Assembly (NCBI GenBank): GCA_025056835.1
Contig: JANWVS010000100.1
Coordinates: 1-7,106, forward strand
Length of the DNA: 7,106 bases
Direction of reading: 5' to 3'
Source: Gemmataceae bacterium
Lineage (GTDB): Bacteria > Planctomycetota > Planctomycetia > Gemmatales > Gemmataceae
The notes below the pieces were generated by a model. That model was not told where the DNA came from and made no database searches. It was given only the letters and a program-made list of their open reading frames with translations. Below, piece by piece: positions 1-6,475 of the stretch. Numbering within the stretch: the stretch's first letter is position 1; each line of letters opens with the position of its first letter. The position numbers and the translations under genes were made by a program.

Positions 1-601
1 CGATCAACCGCAACTCGCCAGCCGTCCCTTCGACCGCGATCGCGACGGCTTCGTGCTCAGCGAGGGAGCAGGGATCCTCGTCCTGGAAGAGTACGAACAC
101 GCCCGCCGACGCGGTGCCCCGATCTACTGTGAGCTGCTCGGCGCCGGCTGTACTTCCGACGGCTACAATATCACCGCCCCGCACCCCCAAGGCCTCGGCG
201 CCGCCCGCGCCATGATTCATGCCCTCCGCGACGCCCGCCTCAACGTCACCGACATCCAATACATCAATGCCCACGGCACCGGCACCGAGCTTGGCGACGT
301 CGCCGAAACCCTCGCCATCAAAAACGTCTTCGGCGACCATGCCCGCCGACTCGCCATCAGCAGCACCAAAAGCATGATCGGTCATCTCTTAGGGGCTTCC
401 GGCGGCGTCGAGCTGATCGCCACCGCCTTGATGATCAAGCACGGCATCGCCCACGCCACGATCAATCTCGACAATCCCGATCCGGCTTGCGACCTCGATT
501 ATATCCCCAAGGTCGCCCGGCCCTTGGCCATCCGCTACGCCCTGTCCAACAGCTTCGGTTTCGGCGGCCATAATGCCTGCCTGGCCCTCGGCGCGATCTG
601 A
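1..601 (+). CDS. Beta-ketoacyl-ACP synthase, FabF (KAS II)-like, 3' part only
   Basis: This is the C-terminal 199 residues of a condensing enzyme that extends acyl-ACP with malonyl-ACP in cytoplasmic fatty acid (or related acyl chain) synthesis. The open frame runs in from the left edge (first full codon at 2) through [10 protein letters not shown], so the GTG at 53 is not the start. Two of the three active-site residues are visible: the His of NAHGTGT (codon 272-274) and the His of the STKSMIGH segment (codon 383-385), with its conserved Lys at 368-370. The catalytic Cys would lie upstream of the window. The C-terminal gating loop reads FGFGGHN, where E. coli FabF has FGFGGTN; His is a common family variant. 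Full-length FabF is about 410 residues, so roughly half is missing at the window edge. A specialised ketosynthase of a polyketide-like cluster cannot be excluded without the upstream genes. Confidence 0.93.
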   Translation, partial: DQPQLASRPFDRDRDGFVLSEGAGILVLEEYEHARRRGAPIYCELLGAGCTSDGYNITAPHPQGLGAARAMIHALRDARLNVTDIQYINAHGTGTELGDVAETLAIKNVFGDHARRLAISSTKSMIGHLLGASGGVELIATALMIKHGIAHATINLDNPDPACDLDYIPKVARPLAIRYALSNSFGFGGHNACLALGAI

Positions 602-730
602 TGTGCTGCCTCTTCAGCATCGCCAAGCGACCGACCGTCCTGCTCCGGAACCGGCGGCCGCGGTGTTCGCCGGCGGCGCACCTCTTAAGATAGTGGGCAA
701 ATCGCTCGCCGTTGCCTGGAGCCGTCGTCG

Positions 731-737
731 AAAGGGG
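731..737 (+). promoter_or_regulatory. Shine-Dalgarno site for the Gfo/Idh/MocA-like gene
   Basis: AAAGGGG lies six bases before the GTG at 744. It supports that start over the upstream in-frame ATG at 573, which lies inside the preceding ketosynthase gene and has no such site. Starting at 744 also exposes a complete signal peptide. Confidence 0.7.
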
Positions 738-743
738 CTTGCC

Positions 744-1742
744 GTGAAAACCGTGGTTTTCCTTTCCGCCTTCTTGGGTGCCGCCATCATGCTCGGTCCA
801 ACTTCCGCCGCAGACGAAAAACTCATCCGCATCGGCATCATCGGTTGCGATACGTCGCACGTGCCGGCGTTCACCGCCTTGTTCAACGATCCGAAAAACG
901 AGGGCGACCTGGCCGGCATGAAAGTCGTCGCCGCCTATCCCGCCGGTACCGACATCCCCGAGAGTAAAAACCGCGTGCAGATGTTCACAGACCAGATTCG
1001 CAAGCAATGGGGCGTCGAGATCGTCGGCTCGATCGAGGAGCTGTTGACGAAGGTGGACGTGGTGTTGTTGGAAAGCGTCGATGGCCGGCCGCACCTCGAG
1101 CAAGCGCTGCCGGTCTTCAAGGCGCGGAAGAAGATCTTCATCGACAAGCCGATCGCCGCCAGCCTGGCCGACGTGCTCAAGCTGTTCGCCCTGGCCAAGG
1201 AGACCGGCACGCCGATGTTCTCGTCGTCGTCGCTGCGCTACTATCCGAATTTCCGCCATCTGCGTACCGAGAGCAAGGTCGGCAAGGTCGTCGGTTGCGT
1301 GGTCTATGGCCCCTGTTCCTTGGAGCCGCACCATCCCGACCTGTTTTGGTACGGCGTCCACGGCGTCGAGACGCTCTACACGATCATGGGCACCGGCTGC
1401 AAGAGCGTCGTTCGCACCCATACGCCGGGCACCGACGTCGTCACCGGCACCTGGGCGGACGGCCGCGTCGCCACCTTCCGCGGCATCCGCGCCGGCAAAG
1501 CCGGTTACGGCGCCCTGCTGTTTGGCGACAAGGGGATCGAACACGTCGGCAGCGGCGGGGGGACGTACAAGCCGCTGGTCGTGGAGATTGCCAAGTTCTT
1601 CCGCACCGGTGTGCCGCCCGTGGCTGCCGAAGAAACGATCGAGATGTTCGCCTTTATGGAAGCCGCCGACGAAAGCAAGCGCCAGGGCGGTGCGCCGGTC
1701 CTGCTGGAAACCGTGCTGGCGAAAGCGCGAGCCGCGCGCTAG
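744..1742 (+). CDS. Secreted Gfo/Idh/MocA-family oxidoreductase-like protein
   Basis: A 332-residue protein with a GTG start, chosen from the Shine-Dalgarno site and the export signal. Residues 1-23 form a signal peptide: a Lys, a hydrophobic stretch and a TSA/AD cleavage site. The mature part begins with a Rossmann strand-turn, RIGIIGCDTSH (29-39), followed by an N-terminal nucleotide-binding fold. DKP at 134-136 matches the family EKP motif whose Lys is usually catalytic. FSSSSLRY (159-166) and the HPDLFWYGVHGVE segment (197-209, His206) belong to the C-terminal alpha/beta domain. Family members use NAD(P) to oxidise or reduce sugars and related substrates. Here the glycine motif is changed to GxDxxH, and Trp202 sits where I align the usual Asp of DxGxH, so cofactor use is uncertain. 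The neighbouring propeller-cytochrome gene 55 bases downstream suggests joint action outside the cytoplasmic membrane. The substrate cannot be named. Confidence 0.85.
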   Translation: MKTVVFLSAFLGAAIMLGPTSAADEKLIRIGIIGCDTSHVPAFTALFNDPKNEGDLAGMKVVAAYPAGTDIPESKNRVQMFTDQIRKQWGVEIVGSIEELLTKVDVVLLESVDGRPHLEQALPVFKARKKIFIDKPIAASLADVLKLFALAKETGTPMFSSSSLRYYPNFRHLRTESKVGKVVGCVVYGPCSLEPHHPDLFWYGVHGVETLYTIMGTGCKSVVRTHTPGTDVVTGTWADGRVATFRGIRAGKAGYGALLFGDKGIEHVGSGGGTYKPLVVEIAKFFRTGVPPVAAEETIEMFAFMEAADESKRQGGAPVLLETVLAKARAAR

Positions 1743-1784
1743 TCCAGCTCGCGACCCTGCGCTGCGCGGCGGCAGGGCCAAGCC

Positions 1785-1791
1785 GGGGGAG
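1785..1791 (+). promoter_or_regulatory. Shine-Dalgarno site for the propeller-cytochrome gene
   Basis: GGGGGAG lies six bases before the ATG at 1798. The open frame continues far upstream (to 1081), but that part overlaps the preceding gene in another frame. This site and the signal peptide that follows fix the start at 1798. Confidence 0.75.
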
Positions 1792-1797
1792 ATCGAC

Positions 1798-4700
1798 ATG
1801 CGTGGCGTGGCGGTGGTCGCTATCGTCTTGTTCGGGCCTGTGGGGCTGGCTCCTGCGCAGCCGCGCGGCACGGATCCCCACATCGCCTCGACCGAGCCGT
1901 TGCCGCCGGCCGACGAGCGCATGAAGCTCCACGTACCGCCGGGCTTCGAGGTGCAACTCGTCGCCGCCGAACCGACCATCCGCAAGCCGATCAACCTGGC
2001 CTTCGACGCCCGCGGTCGACTGTGGGTCACCGGCTCCGAAGAATATCCCTTTCCCGCGCCGCCCCAGCGCCGGCCCAAGGACAAGCTGGTCATCCTCGAG
2101 GATTTCGCCGCCGACGGCCGTGCACGCAAGGTCACCGTCTTCGCCGACGGCCTCAACATCCCCATCGGCGTGCTGCCGCTGCCCGATTGTCAAAGTGCCC
2201 TCGTCTACAGCATTCCCAACATCTGGCTGCTGCGCGACATTGACGGCGACGGCAAGGCCGACGTCAAAGAAGCCCTCTACACCGGCTTCGGCTACCAAGA
2301 CACCCACGGCATGACCGGCGAGTTCGTCTGGGGCTTCGACGGCTGGGTCTACTGCTGCCACGGCTTCGCCAACACCAGCCATGTGAAGGCCGCCAAGGCA
2401 GACGCGGCGCTTCAGATGCACTCCGGCAACACCTTCCGCATCAAGCCCGACGGCAGCCGCATCGAGCAATTCACCTGGGGCCAGGTCAACCCCTTCGGCC
2501 TGTGCTTTGATCCGCTCGGCAACCTCTACTCGGCCGACTGCCACAGCCGCCCGATCTACCAGCTGCTCCGCGGCGCGTATTACCCCAGTTTCGGCAAGCC
2601 CCACGACGGCCTCGGCTTCGGCCCCGAGATGCTCACCCATGACCATGGTTCGACCGCCATCGCCGGCATCGCCTACTACGCCGCCGATCAGTATCCGAAG
2701 GAGTTTCACGACAACCTCTTCGTCGGCAACGTCGTCACCAACCGCATCAACCGCGACCGCATCGCATGGCGCGGCTCCACGCCCAAGGGGATCGCCATGC
2801 CCGATTTCGTGCGGAGCGAGGATCCGTGGTTCCGCCCCGTGGACATCAAACTCGGACCCGACGGCTGCCTCTACGTGGCCGATTTTTACACGCGCATTAT
2901 CGGCCATTACGAGGTGCCGTTGAACCACCCGCTCCGCGACTTCGACAAGGGCCGCGTCTGGCGGATCGTCTACCGCGGTCCGCAAGGGCAAGGCCAGCCG
3001 AACGATTATCGCCCCATTCCTGATCGTTCCGCGGACGAGCTGGCGGCGGCCCTCGGCGACCCCAACCTGTCGGTGCGGATGTTCGCGGCCAACGAACTGG
3101 TGCAGCGCGGCAGTCCCACAGCGGTCGAAGCAGTCGCGAAGGCGCACCGGTCGGGATCGCCGTTCCAGCAAGCTCATGCGCTGTGGGTGCTGGAGCGTCT
3201 CGGCCGACTCAGCCCGGCGCAGCTCGCGGACAGCTTGGACTCGCGGCACGCCTTGGTGCGGCTTCATGCGGTCCGGATCCTCGGCGAGCGCACCGCCGTG
3301 GGCGAGCAGGACCACCGGCGGCTGCGGGCGCTGTTGCACGACCCCGACCCGCACGTGCGGCGGGCGGCGGCGGAGGCCCTGGGCCGTCACCCCGATGTGG
3401 CCGCGGCCCGCGCCTTGGCGACCTTCCGCGCGTCGCTCGCCGCCGACGATGCCCACTTGCTCCACGTCGTGCGGATGGCCCTGCGCAATCAGTTCCGCGC
3501 TCCGAACGTCGCAGCGCGAATCACCGAGCTAACCTGGGAAAGCCGAGCCGAAGCCGACGCCGTCGCCGATGCTTGTCTGGGGATGCCGTCGGCCGACGCC
3601 GCCCGGTTTCTTCTTCGCCATGGGTTGAACGACGAACCGGCCGAGGTGGTCCAGCGGCGCGTGCACCACATCGCTCGCCACGGGGCGCCGGACGCCCGGG
3701 CCGCGCTGTTGGACGCCTTGCGCCGCCGATACGCGGCGCAGCAGGACCGAACCGCGGCGGCGGCGCGGGGGCTGGTCCTGGGGCTTCAGGAGCGAGGCGC
3801 GGCCTTGCTCGATGCCGAGCGGCGATGGGCCGAGGAAACGACGTTGCGTTTGCTGGCGGAACGCACGCACGCAGCCGAGGGCATCGAGCTGGCGGCACTC
3901 CTGAAACCCACGGCCGCCGCGTCGGCCCTGCTCCGCATTGTCCAGGACGGTTCGTATGGCGAAGGCCCGCGTCGGCGGGCCATTGCCGCGCTGGTGGCGA
4001 TCGAGCCGCGGGGCCACGTCGGGCTGCTCGCCGAACTTCTGGTCGACGACGCGGAGACGATCGGCATCCGCGAGCAAGCGGCGGCGGCGCTGGCGGCGGC
4101 GAATCAGCCGGAAGCGTATACGGCGTTGGTGCGGGCGTTCGAGAAAGCCCCGGCCCGGTTGCAAACGACGATCGCCCTGGGCATGGCCGGTTCGCCGCAG
4201 GGCGCGGAGCGGCTGCTCGATGCCGTCGCCGCGGGCAAGGCGTCGGCCCGGCTCTTGCAAGATCCGACCATTACCCAACGCCTGCGGCAAGCCAAGGTCG
4301 CCAACCTGGAGGAGCGTCTGGCCAAGCTGACGAAGGGATTGCCGCCTGCCGACCAACGTCTGGCCCAATTGCTCGCCCAGCGGCGCGCCGCTTGGGCGAC
4401 CGCGACATCGGACGTCAAGCTGGGACAGCTGGTCTTTCACAAGCACTGCGCCGCCTGCCACGCGATCGCCAATCAGGGCGCCAAGATTGGTCCGCAACTC
4501 GACGGCATCGGCAACCGCGGCGTCGAACGCCTGTTGGAAGACATCCTCGACCCGAACCGCAACGTCGATCAGGCCTTCCGGGCGACCACGCTGGAGCTGA
4601 CCAACGGCCAACTCGTCACCGGTTTGCTCTTACGCGAAGAGGGCAAGGTGCTGGTGCTGGCCGATCAGCAAGGCAAGGAGGTTCGCGTCGAGGCGGACAG

Positions 4701-4818
4701 GGTCGCGAACCGGTCCGTGGGCCAGTTGTCGCCGATGCCGGCCAACTTCGCGGAGCTGATACCGGAACCGGAGTTCCACCACTTGCTGGCGTATCTGCTC
4801 GATCAGCGGGCTAAGTGA
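1798..4818 (+). CDS. PVC-type secreted beta-propeller / HEAT-repeat / cytochrome c protein
   Basis: A 1006-residue exported protein. Residues 1-21 are a signal peptide ending APA before QPRG. Residues about 42-394 are the propeller-like 'membrane-bound dehydrogenase' domain typical of Planctomycetota, starting PPGFEVQLVAAEP and ending RVWRIVYRG. An acidic DIDGDGKADVKE loop (147-158) resembles a calcium-binding site. Residues about 411-865 are helical with HEAT-like units, clearest near 411-438, 478-499 and 509-532. Residues about 871-1006 are a cytochrome c domain with haem motif CAACH (Cys884, Cys887, His888) and SPMP, whose Met980 is the probable distal ligand. The protein should be periplasmic and pass electrons through a covalently bound haem. 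The usual interpretation is oxidation of carbohydrate-like substrates, but no substrate is proven by sequence. It lies 55 bases after the secreted Gfo/Idh/MocA gene, a likely operon partner. The frame is intact throughout. Confidence 0.92.
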   Translation: MRGVAVVAIVLFGPVGLAPAQPRGTDPHIASTEPLPPADERMKLHVPPGFEVQLVAAEPTIRKPINLAFDARGRLWVTGSEEYPFPAPPQRRPKDKLVILEDFAADGRARKVTVFADGLNIPIGVLPLPDCQSALVYSIPNIWLLRDIDGDGKADVKEALYTGFGYQDTHGMTGEFVWGFDGWVYCCHGFANTSHVKAAKADAALQMHSGNTFRIKPDGSRIEQFTWGQVNPFGLCFDPLGNLYSADCHSRPIYQLLRGAYYPSFGKPHDGLGFGPEMLTHDHGSTAIAGIAYYAADQYPKEFHDNLFVGNVVTNRINRDRIAWRGSTPKGIAMPDFVRSEDPWFRPVDIKLGPDGCLYVADFYTRIIGHYEVPLNHPLRDFDKGRVWRIVYRGPQGQGQPNDYRPIPDRSADELAAALGDPNLSVRMFAANELVQRGSPTAVEAVAKAHRSGSPFQQAHALWVLERLGRLSPAQLADSLDSRHALVRLHAVRILGERTAVGEQDHRRLRALLHDPDPHVRRAAAEALGRHPDVAAARALATFRASLAADDAHLLHVVRMALRNQFRAPNVAARITELTWESRAEADAVADACLGMPSADAARFLLRHGLNDEPAEVVQRRVHHIARHGAPDARAALLDALRRRYAAQQDRTAAAARGLVLGLQERGAALLDAERRWAEETTLRLLAERTHAAEGIELAALLKPTAAASALLRIVQDGSYGEGPRRRAIAALVAIEPRGHVGLLAELLVDDAETIGIREQAAAALAAANQPEAYTALVRAFEKAPARLQTTIALGMAGSPQGAERLLDAVAAGKASARLLQDPTITQRLRQAKVANLEERLAKLTKGLPPADQRLAQLLAQRRAAWATATSDVKLGQLVFHKHCAACHAIANQGAKIGPQLDGIGNRGVERLLEDILDPNRNVDQAFRATTLELTNGQLVTGLLLREEGKVLVLADQQGKEVRVEADRVANRSVGQLSPMPANFAELIPEPEFHHLLAYLLDQRAK

Positions 4819-4826
4819 CACGTGGT

Positions 4827-4859
4827 CGCGCCGCGGTGGCACGTCGGCTGGGCGGCGCG
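4827..4859. other. GC-rich inverted repeat between convergent genes
   Basis: CGCGCCGC (4827-4834) and GCGGCGCG (4852-4859) are exact inverse complements with a 17-base loop. They lie in the 64-base gap between the stop codons of the cytochrome gene and the aminotransferase gene. There is no T-tract on either strand, so this is not a standard intrinsic terminator. It may simply reflect base composition, or help separate the two converging transcripts. Confidence 0.3.
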
Positions 4860-4882
4860 GTCGGCCGATCCGGCGCCGGGCG

Positions 4883-6193
4883 TCAACCGCGGCACCGGGC
4901 CATGCGCGGCAAGGAAAGGCGCGGTAGTCCGGCGCTGCGGGCCGCCCGTCCCAGGCGCCGGGCCGCTTCGCGCAATTGGTCGGTTGTGGCCACGCCGAAG
5001 CAGAGGCGGGCTTGCGTCGTCGGCCGCGGACCTCCCTCCACATAACAAAACTCGCCCGGCACGTAGAGCACGCCCTCGCGCAGGCAGGCCTTCAGAAAAG
5101 GGCTGCCCATGCCCGTCTCGAATCCTTCCGGCGCCTCCAGCCAGACGTACATGCCTCCCTTGGGCCGGGTCAGCCGCACGCCGCTGGCCGCCGAGAATTC
5201 GTCGCGCAACGCTGTCACGAAGACATCGCGCTTGGCGCGATACGCATCGCAGAGCCGGCGAACGTGCCGCTCATAAATCCCGTTGGCCAGCAAGCGGTCG
5301 AGCAGGTGCTGGGCGAAGTTGTTCGAACCGAAGTCGTGGTTGCCCTTGAAGCGGAGCACCGGGCCGACCAGGTCGCGCGGCATCAGGGCATAGCCGGTCT
5401 TCAGCCCCGGGGCCAGCGGCTTGGAGAACGTCATGGCCAGGACGACGTGGCGGTTGTCGGCGTCGAGGCTCTTGATGCTCGGCACGTCGTCGCCTTCGTA
5501 GCGTAGTTCCCGATAAGCGGCGTCTTCGAGGATCAGGATGCGTTGGCGGCGGCTGTAGCGGCGGACCAAATCCAGAAGGTGTTCGCGGCGGCGGCGGCTC
5601 AGCGACAAACCGGTCGGATTCTGGAAATAATCGACGGTGTAAATCAAGCGGACGCGCTCCAGCTCGCCGGCCGACTCCAGGCGGGCCAGCAGTTCGTCGA
5701 GGGCGTCGGTGATCAGGCCGTCGCCGTCCATCGGCACGGTGAGGGTGCGGACGCCGAGACTGGCCAGGATGCCGTGGTAGACGAAATAGGAAGGCGCTTC
5801 GGTGATGACGATGTCGCCGGGATCGAAGAGCACTTCGCCCAGCAAATAGAGCAACTGTTGCGAGCCGGTGGTGACGACGACGTCGTCGGCCGAGAGGTGA
5901 GCGTCGGCGGGAGCGATGCCGTCGAGCTGGCAAACCTTGGCGACGATCTTGTCGCGGAGCGGTGCATGGCCCTGCGTGGTGCCGTATTGGAGGGCCGCAC
6001 GGGCGGCGTCGGGGTTGCCGAGCACCTCCTCCGCCGCGGCGCGCACTTCCGCGACGGGGAACGTATCGCCGTCGACCAGGCCGGCGGCCAGGCTGATCAG
6101 GTCGCGATTTTCGACGGCCTGTTCCATGAAATAGCTGATCGGCGGTTCGGCAGTCTGCATCGCACGGCGGGAAAGTCGCAGCGGCGTCGGCAT
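4883..6193 (-). CDS. Fold-type-I PLP-dependent aminotransferase (LysN / KAT-II / Aro8-like)
   Basis: A 436-residue cytoplasmic aminotransferase, complete and of normal length. Visible landmarks are TTGSQQ (108-113, cofactor phosphate and ring region), QNPTG (191-195), the EDAAYRELRY segment (223-232, with Asp and Tyr contacting the cofactor), TFSKPLAPGLKTGY (255-268, Lys258 as the Schiff-base lysine) and Arg396 in QARLCFG as the probable substrate-carboxylate arginine. The family includes 2-aminoadipate, kynurenine, aromatic and branched-chain transaminases and the catalytic half of MocR regulators. No GntR-type DNA-binding domain is present, so this is an enzyme; the amino acid substrate cannot be fixed. 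The ATG at 6193 is preferred because the LRLSRR segment just after it is typical of family N-termini. Its Shine-Dalgarno is weak, and an ATG at 6160 (425 residues) is the alternative. An intrinsic terminator ends 20 bases upstream. The C-terminus carries a short Arg-rich tail. Confidence 0.92.
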   Translation of the reverse strand: MPTPLRLSRRAMQTAEPPISYFMEQAVENRDLISLAAGLVDGDTFPVAEVRAAAEEVLGNPDAARAALQYGTTQGHAPLRDKIVAKVCQLDGIAPADAHLSADDVVVTTGSQQLLYLLGEVLFDPGDIVITEAPSYFVYHGILASLGVRTLTVPMDGDGLITDALDELLARLESAGELERVRLIYTVDYFQNPTGLSLSRRRREHLLDLVRRYSRRQRILILEDAAYRELRYEGDDVPSIKSLDADNRHVVLAMTFSKPLAPGLKTGYALMPRDLVGPVLRFKGNHDFGSNNFAQHLLDRLLANGIYERHVRRLCDAYRAKRDVFVTALRDEFSAASGVRLTRPKGGMYVWLEAPEGFETGMGSPFLKACLREGVLYVPGEFCYVEGGPRPTTQARLCFGVATTDQLREAARRLGRAARSAGLPRLSLPRMARCRG

Positions 6194-6210
6194 GAGGCAC
6201 CCACGAGGGC

Positions 6211-6241
6211 AACAAAAAACCCCGGGTGGCGACCCGGGGTT
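6211..6241 (-). terminator. Strong intrinsic terminator just upstream of the aminotransferase start
   Basis: Read on the minus strand, AACCCCGGGT (6241-6232), loop CGCC and ACCCGGGGTT (6227-6218) form a perfect 10-bp stem. It runs directly into T residues: TT at the stem base, TTTT at 6217-6214, then GTT. The opposite strand has only a broken T-rich stretch, so the signal points leftward. It could end transcripts from the transporter gene or from a small leader transcript. Because it lies only 20 bases before the ATG at 6193, it could also act as an attenuator within the aminotransferase mRNA leader. Confidence 0.88.
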
Positions 6242-6273
6242 GCTCCTTGTTCTCCTTGGTTCGGTCCCCAGGT
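6232..6273 (-). promoter_or_regulatory. Possible antiterminator pairing in the aminotransferase leader
   Basis: On the minus strand ACCTGGGG (6273-6266) can pair with CCCCGGGT (6239-6232), the 5' arm of the terminator stem, giving eight pairs with one G-U. The loop is 26 bases. Forming this helix would block the terminator. The first segment begins with the last base of the small leader ORF's stop codon, so a ribosome there would mask it. This is hypothetical: part of the match follows from the CCCGGG palindrome inside the terminator stem, and the terminator helix is longer and stronger. Confidence 0.25.
6243..6257 (-). repeat. Tandem AAGGAG (Shine-Dalgarno-like) motif
   Basis: Minus-strand AAGGAG occurs at 6257-6252 and again at 6248-6243, nine bases apart, immediately before the terminator stem. 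Both match a strong ribosome-binding sequence. No ATG, GTG or TTG follows at a usable distance, and the aminotransferase ATG is 49 bases beyond the second copy. Their role is unknown; they would fall in the loop of the proposed antiterminator. Confidence 0.5.
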
Positions 6274-6359
6274 CAATCGGCGCTGGCGCCGGCGGCAGCA
6301 ATGGCGATGGCGGCAAACCGCGCGATACTCAAGCCAGGACTCGCTGCCCACGGCGTCAT
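6273..6359 (-). CDS. Possible 28-residue leader peptide or small membrane-targeted peptide
   Basis: This small ORF starts at ATG 6359 and stops at TGA 6275-6273. AGGGA (6370-6366) lies six bases before the start, a better ribosome site than that of the aminotransferase itself. The peptide has 11 Ala among 28 residues, eight of them in residues 16-27, after Arg14 and Phe15, and ends ASAD. It therefore looks either like an Ala-rich leader peptide or like a bare signal peptide. It sits between a promoter-like pair and the terminator. No homologue is recognised. In DNA this GC-rich, Ala-rich frames arise by chance, so the call is tentative. Confidence 0.25.
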   Translation of the reverse strand: MTPWAASPGLSIARFAAIAIAAAGASAD

Positions 6360-6388
6360 GACCATTCCCTGAGGCACTCGGTTACTCC

Positions 6389-6417
6389 AATCTATCAGAC
6401 GGCGCCGGCGGCGGCAA
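6389..6417 (-). promoter_or_regulatory. Weak sigma-70-like promoter candidate for the aminotransferase leader
   Basis: On the minus strand TTGCCG (6417-6412) and TAGATT (6394-6389) are separated by exactly 17 bases. Each matches four of six consensus positions (TTGACA, TATAAT). A transcript would begin near 6382, 12 bases before the small ORF's Shine-Dalgarno sequence. Planctomycete promoters are poorly defined and a match this loose can occur by chance. Confidence 0.3.
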
Positions 6418-6475
6418 GGAAAATTCCCGATTCGTCCCCGACTCACCGACCGCGCCGTCGCGGCGTGCGCTGCCG

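Noticed and set aside
686..691. TAAGAT as a -10 element for the Gfo/Idh/MocA-like gene
   Set aside because: It matches four of six consensus bases, but there is no acceptable -35 at 16-19 bases spacing, so it is not listed as a promoter.
601..693. 30-codon ORF whose ATG overlaps the ketosynthase stop (TGATG)
   Set aside because: It encodes a Cys/Arg-rich peptide with no family resemblance and no clear ribosome site; probably chance.
1755..1777. CCCTGC / GCAGGG inverted repeat between the Gfo/Idh/MocA-like and cytochrome genes
   Set aside because: Six-bp stem with an 11-base loop and no T-tract; too weak to call a terminator or regulator.
462..3465. Very long minus-strand open frames (567 and 603 codons) opposite the Gfo/Idh/MocA-like and cytochrome genes
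   Set aside because: No recognisable domains, Arg/Gly/Ala-rich low-complexity translation, and full overlap with convincing plus-strand genes. These are expected antisense shadows in GC-rich DNA.
3183..4814. 543-codon plus-strand frame inside the cytochrome gene
   Set aside because: It gives an Arg/Gly/Ala-rich sequence with no motifs, while the other frame carries HEAT units and the CxxCH domain in the right order.
5543..6361. 272-codon plus-strand frame opposite the aminotransferase
   Set aside because: It mirrors the aminotransferase codons and shows no domain; the minus-strand frame has every catalytic landmark.
6453..6465. CGCCG-TCG-CGGCG hairpin shortly after the transporter stop
   Set aside because: Short stem with no following U-tract on the minus strand; the real terminator signal is at 6211-6241.
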